Shown here: positions 43,201 to 55,155 of the stretch, in pieces | Layout: the number at the start of each line of letters is the position of its first letter | Position numbering within the stretch: position 1 is the stretch's first letter | Assembly: GCF_963678635.1 (NCBI RefSeq) | Contig: NC_087071.1 | Span: 33,768,548 to 33,832,547 of the forward strand | Length of the DNA: 64,000 nt | Direction of reading: 5' to 3' | From: Symsagittifera roscoffensis | Lineage: Eukaryota > Xenacoelomorpha > Acoela > Convolutidae | Program-made: the position numbers and the translations under genes | Notes under the pieces: model-generated | Told to the model about the DNA's origin: nothing | Database searches by the model: none | The model's input: the letters and a program-made list of their open reading frames with translations, nothing else

Positions 43201-46200
43201 GAAAAATGATCACAGGTGAAATATCTTTTCAAATTTGAGCTCAGGACAACAATACCTTTCGAATGATATAAAAAGATTCCGTCAAAAATGCCTAGTTAAA
43301 AAGTCGAAATTTGTCTGAAGAAAAAAAACCCACCCCGAGCACAAATATTCCGTTACTTTCGTATCGAAAGTCGGAACAATAAGGCAGTGGTAACAGTCGA
43401 ATTTTTGTCTTGATACAAACACTCATGTTATTTTCCAATAACAATCGAGGCTGCTTTATGAAAACAATCTACTCCCAGACCAACTGTAGTAGGGTCTACA
43501 TAATAGTCTCCCCAACCCCCACCCTTTTTGAAGAAAGGGGTTGAAATTATTACGAAGGTTAGGTTAGCCGAAGTTTAGACCAACCAGAATGCAGCAAAAG
43601 TGGAACTAACAATACAAAATATGTACTAAATTCTTGTATTTGTTCATAGGGGTGGAGATTTTTAAGTAGATACCATAGGGGGAGATTGTTAAGTAGATTG
43701 TTAAATAGGGATTGTTAAGATTGCATTCTTACTGTACTACTAAAATTGTCTTGATTTCTCCCCTAAAATGCCGCAATGGATAGGGGTTGTACTTTCGGTG
43801 CATAATGGTATTATCCGACTAGAATCCGTTATCGGTTGCAATAGTTTGAGAAGAGCAAGGTCGTTTTTGAAATATCCGTGGTTCATTTCAAAACTAAAAG
43901 CAGAAGAGAAAAAATAAGATGGTACTGTAAATGTAGGAAAAATCCGATAACAATGTCTCTTAAATTTCAAACAACTCTTAAATTTTGAATATCCAATTAT
44001 TATTTCCCTGTGATCAAAATATCTGAACAGAGGGAGCAAAATATTTTTTTTTGTGTCGGTAAAGGAAAAATATAAGGAAAGCAAATTTACCTGGGTAATA
44101 AGGGTAGGCAAAGGTACGTTTCGAACGCACATTAAAAATTGTTTTTTTTTGCAACATTTTCTCAAAATTATCCACACCACCTTGAATGAAAAAAAACTTA
44201 AACTTTTTATTTTTGTTAATGTCATCTAAAAAACAAGTGATAGGAAAACCAATATCTTCCTCAACTCAACCGAATTTGGAAACTATGTAATATTTTTGTT
44301 CTATAACATAGTTTTCCACATCACAAGTATTTTAAAATTTTTGAGCAAAAAGCAGTAGATTGCATAGGAAGAAGAAGAGGTAACCAAACAACTTTCTCAA
44401 AATTTAGAGAAAAACGCATAGCAACCAAAGACATCGAGTTATCACTGTTTTTTTTGGCGAAAAAATTATTGTATATTCGAAGTTCTAGAAAATGATTGAA
44501 CAAAAAATCTCGGTGCTATAAAAACCAGCCGAATTTTGAGCCAGTGAAAAGTACGTAATTGTTAAATAGTGCTTATGTAAAATTATGTAACAGTTACGAA
44601 AGTCTTTCTAATTTTATGGATATGACTTTTTAACTGGTTTTTATACTGTGCGCATTATCGGCCAGTTTAAACTTCGGCTGGTTTTTTCACACTCTAAATG
44701 TCTCACCTGTCAGGTATGAATTTGTTTTGAACCCTGCTAAGGCGATATGTTGAATGTGATGGAGGCCACAACTGCACAACTGCTTCCGCCATTACGTAAA
44801 TGTCTTGCACTGAAACTAGCAAGTTTTTTGCTCGAAATTACAAAAATTTTGATCTTGTTAGCTACCCACCTATTGCAATGAGAGTTAGGGAAGAATTATG
44901 AAATTAATATTATTTATCCACGACAGTAAGGACCAACATACGAGCTCTACAGCTCATCACGGCGAACCGCTGTTGTGTCCCTGCTTAATTGGCCAAAATG
45001 GCAATATTTAAACCCCCGTAACTCTACGAAAAATGATCACAGGTGAAATATCTTTTCAAATTTGAGCTCAGGACAACAATACCTTTCGAATGATATAAAA
45101 AGATTCCGTCAAAAATGCCTAGTTAAAAAGTCGAAATTTGTCTGAAGAAAAAAAACCCACCCCGAGCACAAATATTCCGTTACTTTCGTATCGAAAGTCG
45201 GAACAATAAGGCAGTGGTAACAGTCGAATTTTTGTCTTGATACAAACACTCATGTTATTTTCCAATAACAATCGAGGCTGCTTTATGAAAACAATCTACT
45301 CCCAGACCAACTGTAGTAGGGTCTACATAATAGTCTCCCCAACCCCCACCCTTTTTGAAGAAAGGGGTTGAAATTATTACGAAGGTTAGGTTAGCCGAAG
45401 TTTAGACCAACCAGAATGCAGCAAAAGTGGAACTAACAATACAAAATATGTACTAAATTCTTGTATTTGTTCATAGGGGTGGAGATTTTTAAGTAGATAC
45501 CATAGGGGGAGATTGTTAAGTAGATTGTTAAATAGGGATTGTTAAGATTGCATTCTTACTGTACTACTAAAATTGTCTTGATTTCTCCCCTAAAATGCCG
45601 CAATGGATAGGGGTTGTACTTTCGGTGCATAATGGTATTATCCGACTAGAATCCGTTATCGGTTGCAATAGTTTGAGAAGAGCAAGGTCGTTTTTGAAAT
45701 ATCCGTGGTTCATTTCAAAACTAAAAGCAGAAGAGAAAAAATAAGATGGTACTGTAAATGTAGGAAAAATCCGATAACAATGTCTCTTAAATTTCAAACA
45801 ACTCTTAAATTTTGAATATCCAATTATTATTTCCCTGTGATCAAAATATCTGAACAGAGGGAGCAAAATATTTTTTTTTGTGTCGGTAAAGGAAAAATAT
45901 AAGGAAAGCAAATTTACCTGGGTAATAAGGGTAGGCAAAGGTACGTTTCGAACGCACATTAAAAATTGTTTTTTTTTGCAACATTTTCTCAAAATTATCC
46001 ACACCACCTTGAATGAAAAAAAACTTAAACTTTTTATTTTTGTTAATGTCATCTAAAAAACAAGTGATAGGAAAACCAATATCTTCCTCAACTCAACCGA
46101 ATTTGGAAACTATGTAATATTTTTGTTCTATAACATAGTTTTCCACATCACAAGTATTTTAAAATTTTTGAGCAAAAAGCAGTAGATTGCATAGGAAGAA

Positions 46201-49200
46201 GAAGAGGTAACCAAACAACTTTCTCAAAATTTAGAGAAAAACGCATAGCAACCAAAGACATCGAGTTATCACTGTTTTTTTTGGCGAAAAAATTATTGTA
46301 TATTCGAAGTTCTAGAAAATGATTGAACAAAAAATCTCGGTGCTATAAAAACCAGCCGAATTTTGAGCCAGTGAAAAGTACGTAATTGTTAAATAGTGCT
46401 TATGTAAAATTATGTAACAGTTACGAAAGTCTTTCTAATTTTATGGATATGACTTTTTAACTGGTTTTTATACTGTGCGCATTATCGGCCAGTTTAAACT
46501 TCGGCTGGTTTTTTCACACTCTAAATGTCTCACCTGTCAGGTATGAATTTGTTTTGAACCCTGCTAAGGCGATATGTTGAATGTGATGGAGGCCACAACT
46601 GCACAACTGCTTCCGCCATTACGTAAATGTCTTGCACTGAAACTAGCAAGTTTTTTGCTCGAAATTACAAAAATTTTGATCTTGTTAGCTACCCACCTAT
46701 TGCAATGAGAGTTAGGGAAGAATTATGAAATTAATATTATTTATCCACGACAGTAAGGACCAACATACGAGCTCTACAGCTCATCACGGCGAACCGCTGT
46801 TGTGTCCCTGCTTAAGACCTACATGCAATTTTTTTTGGTTACTTTTCTGGGCTGGTAATATTGCCTCACCCGCAAGCAACGAGCACCCGCAAGCATCGAG
46901 CACACGCAAGCAACGAGCACCCGCAAGCAACGAGCACCCGCAAGCAACGAGCACCCGCAAGCACCCATAGATCGAACAGGTTTGAATCAAGAGTCCAAAA
47001 ATGCCAAAATGTGGGTCGAATAAGATTAAATTTTTTTTAAAAATTAACAATAAACTATTTGTCAAAAGTTTTATACCTAAGCATTTACCTTCGTCAGGGT
47101 GTAGCATTGAGCGACACTCACTTTCGAAGTCTTTTTTATATAAAAACCATAAGTTTTAGTCGGATCCTTTCAAAACTTTATGCAAGAAGTCTTGCATAAA
47201 AAAAAACATTTTTTTAAATGGTTTCAAAATTTAGTTTGTTGGATGACATATTACTTAACATTTTCAGTCAAGAATTCATGCAAAATTAATATTCTATGTC
47301 AGAAAAAAATGTTATAGATAAAACGAAATCCCATTCCAAGAGACATTATAGTTTTTGCGATCAAAGCTCACTAATATATTTTGTTTTGAACTGCAAACAA
47401 AAGTTTTAATTGTTGGAAAAATGTTATATCAATTCATAGTATGTCAACTAAATCAGTTCGGACTAATATTCAGTCGTTAAAAACAACGCAGTTAAACCTT
47501 TTCGTTACTCTAGGGGAATTAATTGTTCCGACTTTCGATACGAAAGTGAAGGAAAATTTGTGCTCGGGTGGGTTTTTTTTCTTCAGATAAATTTCGGCTT
47601 TTTGACGGAATTTTTTTATATCATTTGAAAGGTATTGTTGTCTTGAGCTTAAATTTGAAAAGATATTTCACCTGTGATCATTTTCAGTAAAGTTACGAGG
47701 GTTTAAAAATTGCCATTTTGGCCAAATTGGGACAATTAACGCGCGATATATTTCGCGCTATTAATGCGTAAGCGGAGAGTTAATCAGTCTTAGAAATCGT
47801 TCCAAATTGGTTAAAAGAAGCTTATTTGCCATAATTGATTTGTTACAAGGAGCGAAATCTATCCTTTTGTACTTTAAATGGCGTGTGGGGGATGATTTTC
47901 ATTAAAAAAGTTCAAATTTTAGAAAAAAGGTTTTTTTTTCATCTTGTTTTTTTTTCATTGAATTTTTAATATTTATTACTGCTCCATAAACCTTAAAAGG
48001 CAGTCGGAACATTCAGGGCTTCGCCCTGATACGAGCAGTCTTGTTATATTTTGTCTGATAGGAGCTGCATGGTGGTGGATGTTGCTGATAAGTATAAAAA
48101 CAATCCACAAAATGAAACAGAAATTGAGAGTGATTCATTGGAGTTTAAAAACTTAAGTTTTCCTCAAAACTTTGTTGAACAAATAATTTCTATGAAAAAA
48201 TTTTTGCACGTTTTAATTTTTAAAACTAGCATTATCAATTCATGAAGCTCAGTTCGAGTTATCGGCTGTGGGGGCTAGAAAAGTTGGTAGTTTATGATCG
48301 AGCCTATTTATAAACCAGGTACCATGAAAAGCAGCCAAAAAAAAACGTAATTATTTTATAATTATTATGCAACACTTGCGAAAGTCGTGCAATTTTACAC
48401 GAAGTAATTTTTTGACTGACCCTCATACTTTGTGTGTTTTCGGTTGGTTTAAATTTTGGCTGGTTTATTTACACTAAAAAATTTTGCTACACCAGGTCAT
48501 TGTTTTTCTATGATGGGGATTATTTCGTGTTTTCACGATAACTATACATCTTTACCAGGATAACTTATCAAGCTTAAATTCACTAAAAGCACACATATAC
48601 ACTGTTGCGCAGGATTTTTTGTTTCTTAATAGAAAAATAAAATAACTGAGGATAAATTGTTGCGAGAAAATGTTCAGATAATTGCAAACATTTCTTTCGA
48701 CAGAAATCATTATTTTCTTAAGGCCACTAGGACAAAAAATTGTAAAACAATCCCAAAATGTCATTAATGCCTTATGCATCATGACAACCATTTTCAGTTA
48801 ATGTAGTTGAGCCCGACATCGCAGATGCGTGGGCTAAAACTATGACAGGACCAATTTGGTTATTTTGTGAAAATAAAATGTGTTCTGCTACAAAATGAAA
48901 CCAGTTTTGCCGACGAAACAGCCAAAAGACTATTTTCTGATCGTTTTGCTAACCTGGGGTAATCAGAACACAATGTGCCGCTGTAATTACCCAAAAAGGG
49001 GCTATTATAGCTGCTCCACAATTCGTTTGCAAAAATGCAGTATATATGCTGACAAAAAATGGTCGTCCCACAGGTGTGTTAAAACCATTCACGATAAGCT
49101 CAGTTTCTTCATGAAGGAAACCAAAAGAGGTTCGTTTTTGTTCGGTAACCCGTGTTTCAATTTCTTTTGAAAACAAAACAATTACTACAAAACTGATAAA

Positions 49201-49221
49201 ACTAGTCAAGATATAATGCAT
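40286..49221 (-). CDS. Chymotrypsin-fold serine protease homologue, partial exon model
   Basis: Four exon types of one S1-family gene lie on the minus strand. Exon 1 (49221-48954) has a signal peptide (SFISFVVIVLF), the mature start IVNGFNTPVG and His57 in WVITAAHC, ending in phase 1. Exon 2 (44180-44091, duplicated at 46007-45918) has an AG acceptor and GT donor and phases 1 and 1. Exon 3 (from 43924, duplicated from 45751) has Asp102 in YFKNDLALLKL and IIPLC; its donor is not clear and the frame stops at 43740. The last exon (40594-40286) has CRNDQICVNSATEGTNIC and a C-terminal FFASVSNLHSWI. Where trypsins have G-D-S-G-G-P it reads L-D-D-G-I-P, so the catalytic Ser is Asp and the product is probably a non-catalytic homologue. 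The residue before IVNG is Leu, not Arg or Lys. The exon between Ile-Pro-Leu-Cys and the last exon was not found intact. Confidence 0.6.
40875..40925 (-). pseudogene. Possible decayed middle exon of the serine protease homologue
   Basis: On the minus strand one frame reads GTLEERSASVFLEKNL, which resembles the region after GWG in trypsin-like proteases. It is bounded by stop codons in its frame and I see no usable splice sites. It would be the missing exon if real, and decayed if so. Chance resemblance cannot be excluded. Confidence 0.25.
42428..42512. repeat. Inverted repeat, about 30-bp arms
   Basis: TTCCAAGATAGTTTTCCGTA in the left arm pairs with the right arm (42483-42512, containing TGTCGTACGGAAATTATC) with few mismatches, across a loop of about 24 nt. 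It could be a hairpin RNA precursor or the remains of a small transposon. Confidence 0.6.
42849..43379 (+). repeat. 530-bp hairpin-ended repeat, full-length copy
   Basis: AACAAGACTGCTCGTATCAG at the start and AAAGTCGGAACAA at the end, with both terminal hairpins intact (CAGGGC-GAA-GCCCTG and CTTTCG-TAT-CGAAAG). Its last 220 bp belong to the tandem duplication and so recur at 44987-45206. Confidence 0.75.
43160..44986. repeat. 1827-bp tandem duplication, unit 1
   Basis: Direct copy of 44987-46813 with no difference that I could find by eye. It carries exons 2 and 3 of the minus-strand serine protease homologue. The left breakpoint lies inside a 530-bp-family repeat at AATTGGCC. The right breakpoint is inside SINE-related sequence at CTGCTTA. 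The junction CTGCTTAATTGGCC shows at most 2 bp of microhomology. Confidence 0.9.
44987..46813. repeat. 1827-bp tandem duplication, unit 2
   Basis: Second unit of the duplication described at 43160-44986. It contains duplicate exons at 45918-46007 and from 45751 downward. It continues on its right into the SINE body and the minisatellite. Confidence 0.9.
46735..46860 (-). repeat. SINE body without its tRNA head
   Basis: Matches the body of the SINE at 12840-12965 closely (TCATCACGGCGAACCGCTGT, CTACATGCAATT, TTTTCTGGGCTGG). The tRNA-like part that should follow is absent; a tandem repeat begins exactly there. The first 80 bp are also present at 44908-44986 because of the tandem duplication. 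Confidence 0.65.
46868..46968 (+). repeat. 17-bp minisatellite (about 6 units)
   Basis: Units of ACGAGCACCCGCAAGCA with few variants. The unit derives from the SINE junction CAAGCAACGAGCAC, also seen once at 12981-12993, so the array arose by expansion of SINE sequence. Frames through it are not genes. Confidence 0.85.
46969..47522. other. Intron or intergenic stretch, no feature seen
   Basis: AT-rich sequence between the minisatellite and the next repeat copy. If the serine protease model is right, it lies in its first intron. Confidence 0.5.
47523..48045 (-). repeat. 530-bp hairpin-ended repeat, full-length copy
   Basis: Starts TTGTTCCGACTTTCGATACG and ends GGGCTTCGCCCTGATACGAG-CAGTCTTGTT, the inverse of the copy at 42849. 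It lies in the first intron of the serine protease homologue. Confidence 0.75.
48046..48953 (-). other. Remaining part of intron 1 of the serine protease homologue
   Basis: No coding exon or recognisable repeat was found. The GT donor of exon 1 is at 48953-48952 (GTTAGC on the minus strand). Confidence 0.5.
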
Positions 49222-51445
49222 TCTTGAAATTTGATATCCTGATATTTAAGAACTGCAAATTTGCTCTTGTGTGTTTATCTAAGAAAAAGCAAATTTAATG
49301 TTAAACGACTATGAAATTTGTTTTGAAGCTGAAACCATATTATTTCTTTCCTAAATTATTTTTGAGGGTTGTCGCATTTATTGTTTTACACTTGCTTTTT
49401 GATTTTTTCAAGTTTATTTTACGTATTTAAGATGCTTTTGTTGATAAAAAATTTAGGTGTTTTTATGATTTTCAAAGTTAGCTTCTTTGGTTAAAAAAAA
49501 ATTGGGAAAACTGAGCAGCAATGATGACCAATTATTGAGCAAATGTCACAGGTTTTTCTGAATGTAATATTTTGCAAAAAATGAAGAAAACACAATTAAA
49601 ACATAAATTTTGAAATGGTTATTGCGCTGAACTTAATCTGCATTTTTATGTTATATTTATGTTATATTTTAATAAGTCTTTTCAACGATGTAAGGTAAAG
49701 ATGAATCTTTTTGAATGAATGTTTTAAATGAACAGACAGTTCAATCTACTCACAACTGAGGTTTTCAAACCGATGATCCGTGGCAATTTGTTTTCTTTTT
49801 AAAAAGGGCTAGTTTTTGATATTATTTTCGCCATAAAGCGTTCAAAAGCCGTATTTACTGTTTTCTTTGCCCTGCAGTTCATTGAAACTTAGAACTCTAT
49901 TTTAACGAATTTTAAGTCATCATGTAAACTGCCTGCAAAACGCTTCAAACACTTTTCATAGATCTCTTGTGAAGTTCGAAAAGGCTCTCAATTAATTTTC
50001 CGAAACTAAACTTTCCACCTAATTAGAAAATCATTTTTTCTAGAAAAGTTACCATCAAAATTATGATTAATATAAGCAATTTCAGATGTCATTTGGAAAA
50101 AAAATCTGCACCTGCTTAGCTGCTGTGTTTTCTTAAAATAATGCAAAAATCCTCAACTGCTGGTTGCCCTAGCATCAAAGGAAAACGTCTTTTTGCGTTT
50201 TCCTGTTATAGGGCATTAGCAGAAAATTTCGTCATTGGTTGTTAGATTTTTTTTGGTATTTCTTCATACCTCGACTTAGCTGAACAAGTAGTAAGCGTAA
50301 CTACAATTTCATTGACTTTGTCTTGAAGCTAGTTTCGATAGGACAGAAACAAAACCAGAAGTGTCGACCGTATCCTTCCTCTTTCCTGAGCGAAGAAGCG
50401 AAGACAGTTTTGATAAACACTAGCCCTTCAGGTCGATTTCAAAACTTGTTGATTTTAAAACAGCGACAAGATGGTAAAAAAACAATAAAAACTGATCACG
50501 TTTTTAGATATTGCATTTTAGGCGGCAAAAAAAACTATAGATTTTTTTCCAGACGAGAAGCTCAAGTTGTCTGCGGTTGTCATATTTTTTGCGGAGAGTT
50601 TTCCGAACTATAAAATAGACTTCTTAGAAAGATCTTACTCAAGGTGTTTCACATACACCGTTTTTCAGAGAGTTTGAGTCAATTGAGCGCGTGAACTGAT
50701 TAAACCAGTCAAACAAACTGTCGTTATTTTTGCACTGAAGTTGCATGGCCGAATTGAATTTGGATTTGCTGTGGTAACAGCAAAATTGCCCTGCAAAGTC
50801 TATTCTAATGTTTATTCTTTTTCTCTATTCTTCTATTTATCAATTCCATGCAAATATGCAACGATTTGTTTTTTTTTTCATTTCTCTACTGAGGCCAATT
50901 GTCACCCTGTTTTTATTCTTAGTAAATTGAGATTAAAATTATTCTTATGCTCAAAAAAAATTCAGCCTTAAGCGTAAGATTTTCTTTACCGAACAAGATT
51001 TTTACTATCGATGTGACTTGAAAAATTTTTGGAAAAAACTTAAACTTCCTATCTCAACAGAATCTTCACGTTTATCTAGTGAAAACTTTATGAAGTACTA
51101 TGATTTTTTGGTTTTCTTTTATAACATGCTTCAATTTTTGAGTTTCTGCTCACTGGAGTGTAGTATCTCATATTTTTATGAGGTCTCTGAAGCTTGCTCT
51201 GAATGTTACTACTAAAAATACTTCTAAAGTTTGCTACTAAAGTTGTCACTTTCCAATTGACGAGGAAAGTTCTGTAACCGAGAGTATTTTGGATGTCGTT
51301 GTTCGGAGGGCGATATTCCTTTAGAGGGCTCAGAAGACAAAGAAAGAAGTTTGGGCAGAGGCCTTCAATTCAAATCAAGCTGATCTTTCTCGCGGATATC
51401 TCTCGAGTGAGTTTATAATTTGTATGAATCAAAAGTATATGTTAC
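49222..51445. other. Intergenic region, with a possible coding relic near its right end
   Basis: The first 1.6 kb shows nothing beyond AT-rich sequence and a small hairpin (GGAAAACG-TCTTTTTG-CGTTTTCC, about 50180-50203). The promoter of the minus-strand protease homologue should lie near 49222-49600, but no core element was identified. The right end holds the relic listed at 51018-51415. Confidence 0.5.
51018..51415 (+). pseudogene. Unrecognised degenerate coding fragment
   Basis: The frame 51018-51215 reads protein-like sequence (FWKKLKLPISTESSRLSSE). After stops, another frame from about 51280 reads ILDVVVRRAIF and EVWAEAFNSNQADLSRGYL with one TAG. I do not recognise the family. It ends about 30 bp before the LTR-like repeat at 51446, so it may be a relic of another retroelement. 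Confidence 0.3.
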
Positions 51446-51707
51446 TGTTTACACTCATCTTTTTTTAACAAAGTTATCAGTAAAAATTGGTCACTCTTTT
51501 TTCATCATCAAAACTTTTTCGGAATTTATTATTTGAGTTCCAATATTTTCTCCTGCTGTTTCTTTCTTAATAATGTTTGCTAGTACACTCTATCACATCC
51601 TTTTGTTGTGTCACAGAAAAACAGTCCGTGGCCAGATAGGGACTAAAACTAGTTTGGTTAGGTCAAATAAAAAATCACAACCTTAAATGGAGTTTAGGGA
51701 TGTGATA
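51446..51707 (-). repeat. LTR-like repeat, left copy
   Basis: Aligns over its whole length with 55156-55430, including ATGTTTGCTAGTAC, TTGTGTCACAGAAA and GGTCAAATAA-AATCACA. Identity is moderate with many indels, so the insertion is old. Confidence 0.6.
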
Positions 51708-51800
51708 CTACCATCCTTGAAAAATTTGCCACGGCTTCGAAAATTGCCAGCGCTCTGCTTTTCTCTTGGTAGAATATTTGGGGTTACAGTTTTGATTCCC

Positions 51801-53700
51801 TTAAGTTCTACACACAGTCCGTTGGTCAGATTTAGAAGCATCCCTGTTGATATATGATGTCTGTGCAGTGAAAACGTGAGCTCTCACGTTATTGAGTTCC
51901 ATTGTCATCTCTAGTTTCATTCGATTCGCGTCGTTCAGTGTTTCTTGAAATAGAGCTGTGGAGTCCACTGAATCCAGAGTTGTATCTTCAGCCAGTGGAG
52001 ATGTCGAAAGTGAGAAGGTTCCAATTTCTCCTTTTTGCGTTTGTGGTAAACCCAAATTAAAAGTGCATGGAGCACCATTGAGCTGATGAAGGAAATTATA
52101 TTCATAATCAGTGAGTATTTCAAGGTAAGCCGGTCATCAAAGACTCTTGTTGCTAACGAAGGTAGAAATTTCCTCATATTCGGCGCTAACGGTTTTTCTA
52201 TTTTCCTCCTCTTTTCTTGATTTTGAACATCAAAAATTTCGAATACTTTCTTCTTTACTTCCTTGAATAATACGATCTCTGCGACCGTTTTGGAGTCGTA
52301 GAATGGCGTGTCCTCCAATTCGGGCAATTCGCTTAGCAAGTTTGATATCGGGTGTGGAAATCGGACATTCATCTTGGTTGCTGGGAACTGTTCACATGTT
52401 GCTAAATCAGATTGAATTTTTGTGTTGGGCTCTTCTAAATGTTTTCCAGATTCCAGTGTTACAATGGAGATTTGGCATCAAGAGAGCTTTTCTACTCCAC
52501 TGGTGGTTGTTGATTCTATGTCGGATTTGAATAGGTTGGTTGCAGATGTTGCTGATGTGATCAGCTTTTACCCCAAATCCTAGATTTTCAGCTTTATCTG
52601 AATCTGTTCAGTGTCGCATACTTTCAGTGTGTTGAGATTCCCTTTGAAGAAAAGAATTGCCTGGAACGATCCGTGTCCTGTCTCAGTAGGGATCATTTTG
52701 TGGCAAATCTGATATCTTGAAGATTCAAGGCGGTGTTTCAAGTTTTACTCCATTATTACAGCAATTTCCATATTTTCCTACGATATTGCCAAGTAGGGAG
52801 CTTTCGTTTTCCATATAATAGCTTTATCATTCTAGTACTGTGGCATCGGGACTGGAATTGGATGGAAGACCTTAGATGAAATTTGCCATGACGCTAGTGG
52901 AATGGCAATCTTCATTAACAAGTCTTCTTTGACACTGACCACGCCCATCAGAATCTGAGAGGAATGGCCGAAGAAAGTCAATCACGGGTTTTTGATTTAT
53001 TGTTTTGTGCAACTGGTGCTTTGGAGAATATGATGTGTTTCAGAAGAAGCAGTTGTGTTGTGACGGAGAAGTTCATATTTGTTCTCTATTTTTTGAAATT
53101 GAGATAAATCATCAGACCGACCAGCTTCAAAGCCACTCACCAGTGCAGGTTTATCCAAGTTCTAATCAGCTTGCGCCGCAATCGATGGCTGTGCAGTCAA
53201 TTTTACCGGCTTGATAAACAAAACATGCATCTGGTCATGAAATTTGCCTTGCCCTCTTCAATGAGATTCAAAAAATTGGTTAGACACTTAACGGTCTTAA
53301 AAAGGAAATCAACATTGAAAAAATTTAGCCCTGGGGCACAGCCTTTTCAGGATCTTTCTCCAAAGAAAATGACCAAGTAGAGGATCCTTTAAATACATCA
53401 GAATGTAACTTTCTGAGTTGTCTATTTGTCATTTTGTTGCGTTTGAGTCCCATTTGCAACTGAAGCATATTCTTGCAACTCTCCAAACCCTTCAATATCT
53501 TGGGTGCAATGACAAACAACTCTTTTTCACAACAACTTTCACTGCTTTTTCGATCCAGCATACTTTTTTGTCCAACAGCTCGCTCAGTCCCTCTTTTTTT
53601 CCTTTTTAGTGACCTCGTTCCAAGACTTCATTCCATGTCATCCAGATTTTTAAGTGCTTCTAACCAAATTCACGTATCTCCTCTTCAGAAATGAGTTGAA
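51801..53700 (-). pseudogene. env: env-like C-terminal part, degenerate
   Basis: Read on the minus strand from about 53700 downward in shifting frames. Protein-like stretches include KIWMTWNEVLERGH, then ELFVIAPKILKGLESC, a cysteine-containing stretch with KIDCTAIDCGAS near 53180, and PTETGHGSFQAILFFKG near 52680. The best-preserved part (52372-51935) contains SELPELEDTPFYDSKTVAEI and a hydrophobic segment (IMNIISFISSMVLHALLIWV) followed by basic KRKKEK, that is, a stalk, membrane anchor and short cytoplasmic tail. It lies directly upstream of the left LTR-like repeat on the minus strand, as env does before a 3' LTR. Many stops and frameshifts make it a pseudogene. Confidence 0.5.
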
Positions 53701-54439
53701 AAGAATTAAATCGAACAACTGGGTCCAAACGGTTTTGTCAATATTCGACATTGCACTATAAATATTGATTTTAATAAACTGGAAAAATAAAATAAAAACA
53801 TGCAAAAGGAAACATGATGCATTAAACATGAATTTATTATGCTGAAAAAAATTACAATTACCTCAATTCTTTAATGGCATCAAAAGTAAATCAGCTATTC
53901 CATTTTTTTTCAATCGAAACCACATAACACAATAAGTAAAAACAAAAACATAAAAAATGAACAAAAACAACAACTAATTTTTACGTTGACCTATATCTAA
54001 ATCTTCTAAGGTTGATCTAGCTCAGGGCACGTCTAAATACTATCCTTCAAAACAAGAAGCGATCTTAAAAGGACACCAAAACAAAACACATGTTAATGCT
54101 GAGTACATTTGCAACATCTCCCTCTTTAACCTCTCTCTTCCCATCTCCAATCACTCCCATCCAATCTCTGACACACGCCCCCCCCCCTCACCAATACACA
54201 CCTCTCCGTCACAACAAAGCGGCCTATTCTTAAACATGTCAATTTCCTCACGGCTCAAATGCTCTTCGCAGAAAATAAAAACGAGGACAATTTCTTTTTT
54301 CAAAGGATCTGAAAAGCTCAAACTACATTAGATAATATGTATTTATTCATAAAAATCTATATATTCTTTCATAACACTCAAAACAGTCAAATCACAATGA
54401 AACTCCGACATCAACTCAGATAAACAGTCAGAGGCGGTT
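53701..54439. other. Interior of the decayed LTR element, no frame recognised
   Basis: No coding sequence recognised. It includes C-rich sequence around 54110-54190 (a run of ten C near 54180) unlike its surroundings. In the inversion model it would be the region upstream of env. Confidence 0.4.
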
Positions 54440-55030
54440 TTGGAAAATGGAAACATCTTCAAATATGAGTCGAAAAGTCTCCTAGCTGAAAATTTCATTC
54501 CAACTGAAATATTTGTCCCTCTCCCAAAAATTCAACTCAATATCCGTGATGAACTTGACGACTTCCTGACACAACAAGCTGAAATTTGGAACCAACCCAG
54601 CTTATTTTGTCATTTGGACTTCTCGTCCAAGTTCACAAAAAACTATTCAACCTTTGATGTCGACAGGCTGCTTCATCAAGTGGAAAACGAGGTTTCTTCA
54701 GCCAAAAAAAAAACTTACATTCTAGCGCAAATATACAGCCTCATTCCTTCATGAACAACAAAAAACCAATCTGAGGCAAAAACGAGCACCCGCCTTAGCT
54801 ATTGCAGCACTAGCATCAGCTGGACTTTCGGAGGTGGAATTCTACTAGGATAAACAGCTGATTGTGGGTTACGAGGAATTTTTGGATCCTGCGAAGATAA
54901 GTCTAAAGAGAAGACTGAAAACATTGTCAGACTCTCTGACTTCGCCAGCCAAGTAGCTGAATACTTCTATACGCTTGCAGAAAAACTAGATGAAAGTTTC
55001 TTCATGGTAAAAATTCTTCATGAGTGAATT
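54440..55030 (+). pseudogene. env: env-like N-terminal part with protease-site and fusion-peptide-like segment
   Basis: An open frame from 54440 to 54754 (FIPTEIFVPLPKIQLNIRD and so on) is followed after a frameshift by Arg-Gln-Lys-Arg (54774-54785), the form of a furin site. An Ala/Leu/Gly-rich hydrophobic stretch then follows, as in fusion peptides. A further frameshift and a TAA (about 54851) come before a Cys- and heptad-like region (RLSDFASQVAEYFYTLAE) ending near 55010. The order cleavage site, fusion peptide, helical region is that of class I fusion proteins; this is inference from pattern only. It is on the opposite strand to the C-terminal part at 51801-53700, so the gene is split by rearrangement as well as by point damage. 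Confidence 0.5.
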
Positions 55031-55155
55031 AATTTTTTTTCAAAAAGCACAATTCGAATTGATACAAAACCAAAATCAAAACTGGTAGGTAGTTCAAGAG
55101 CACTGCGAAGTTTTCAAACAAAATATTCACAATCATCAAGACTGTGACCAACTTC

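Noticed and set aside
43740-44225. A 161-codon single-exon gene on minus (and its copy at 45567-46052)
   Set aside because: The frame runs across an intron. Splice sites at 44180/44091 and 43924 with matching phases show it is two protease exons plus intron sequence.
46725-47107. Frames on both strands rich in Ala, Ser, Pro, Arg and Cys
   Set aside because: They come from the 17-bp minisatellite and SINE body; an array of this kind stays open by chance.
50323-50613. 96-codon frame on plus
   Set aside because: No domain, no signal, no splice context, and composition like the surrounding non-coding DNA.
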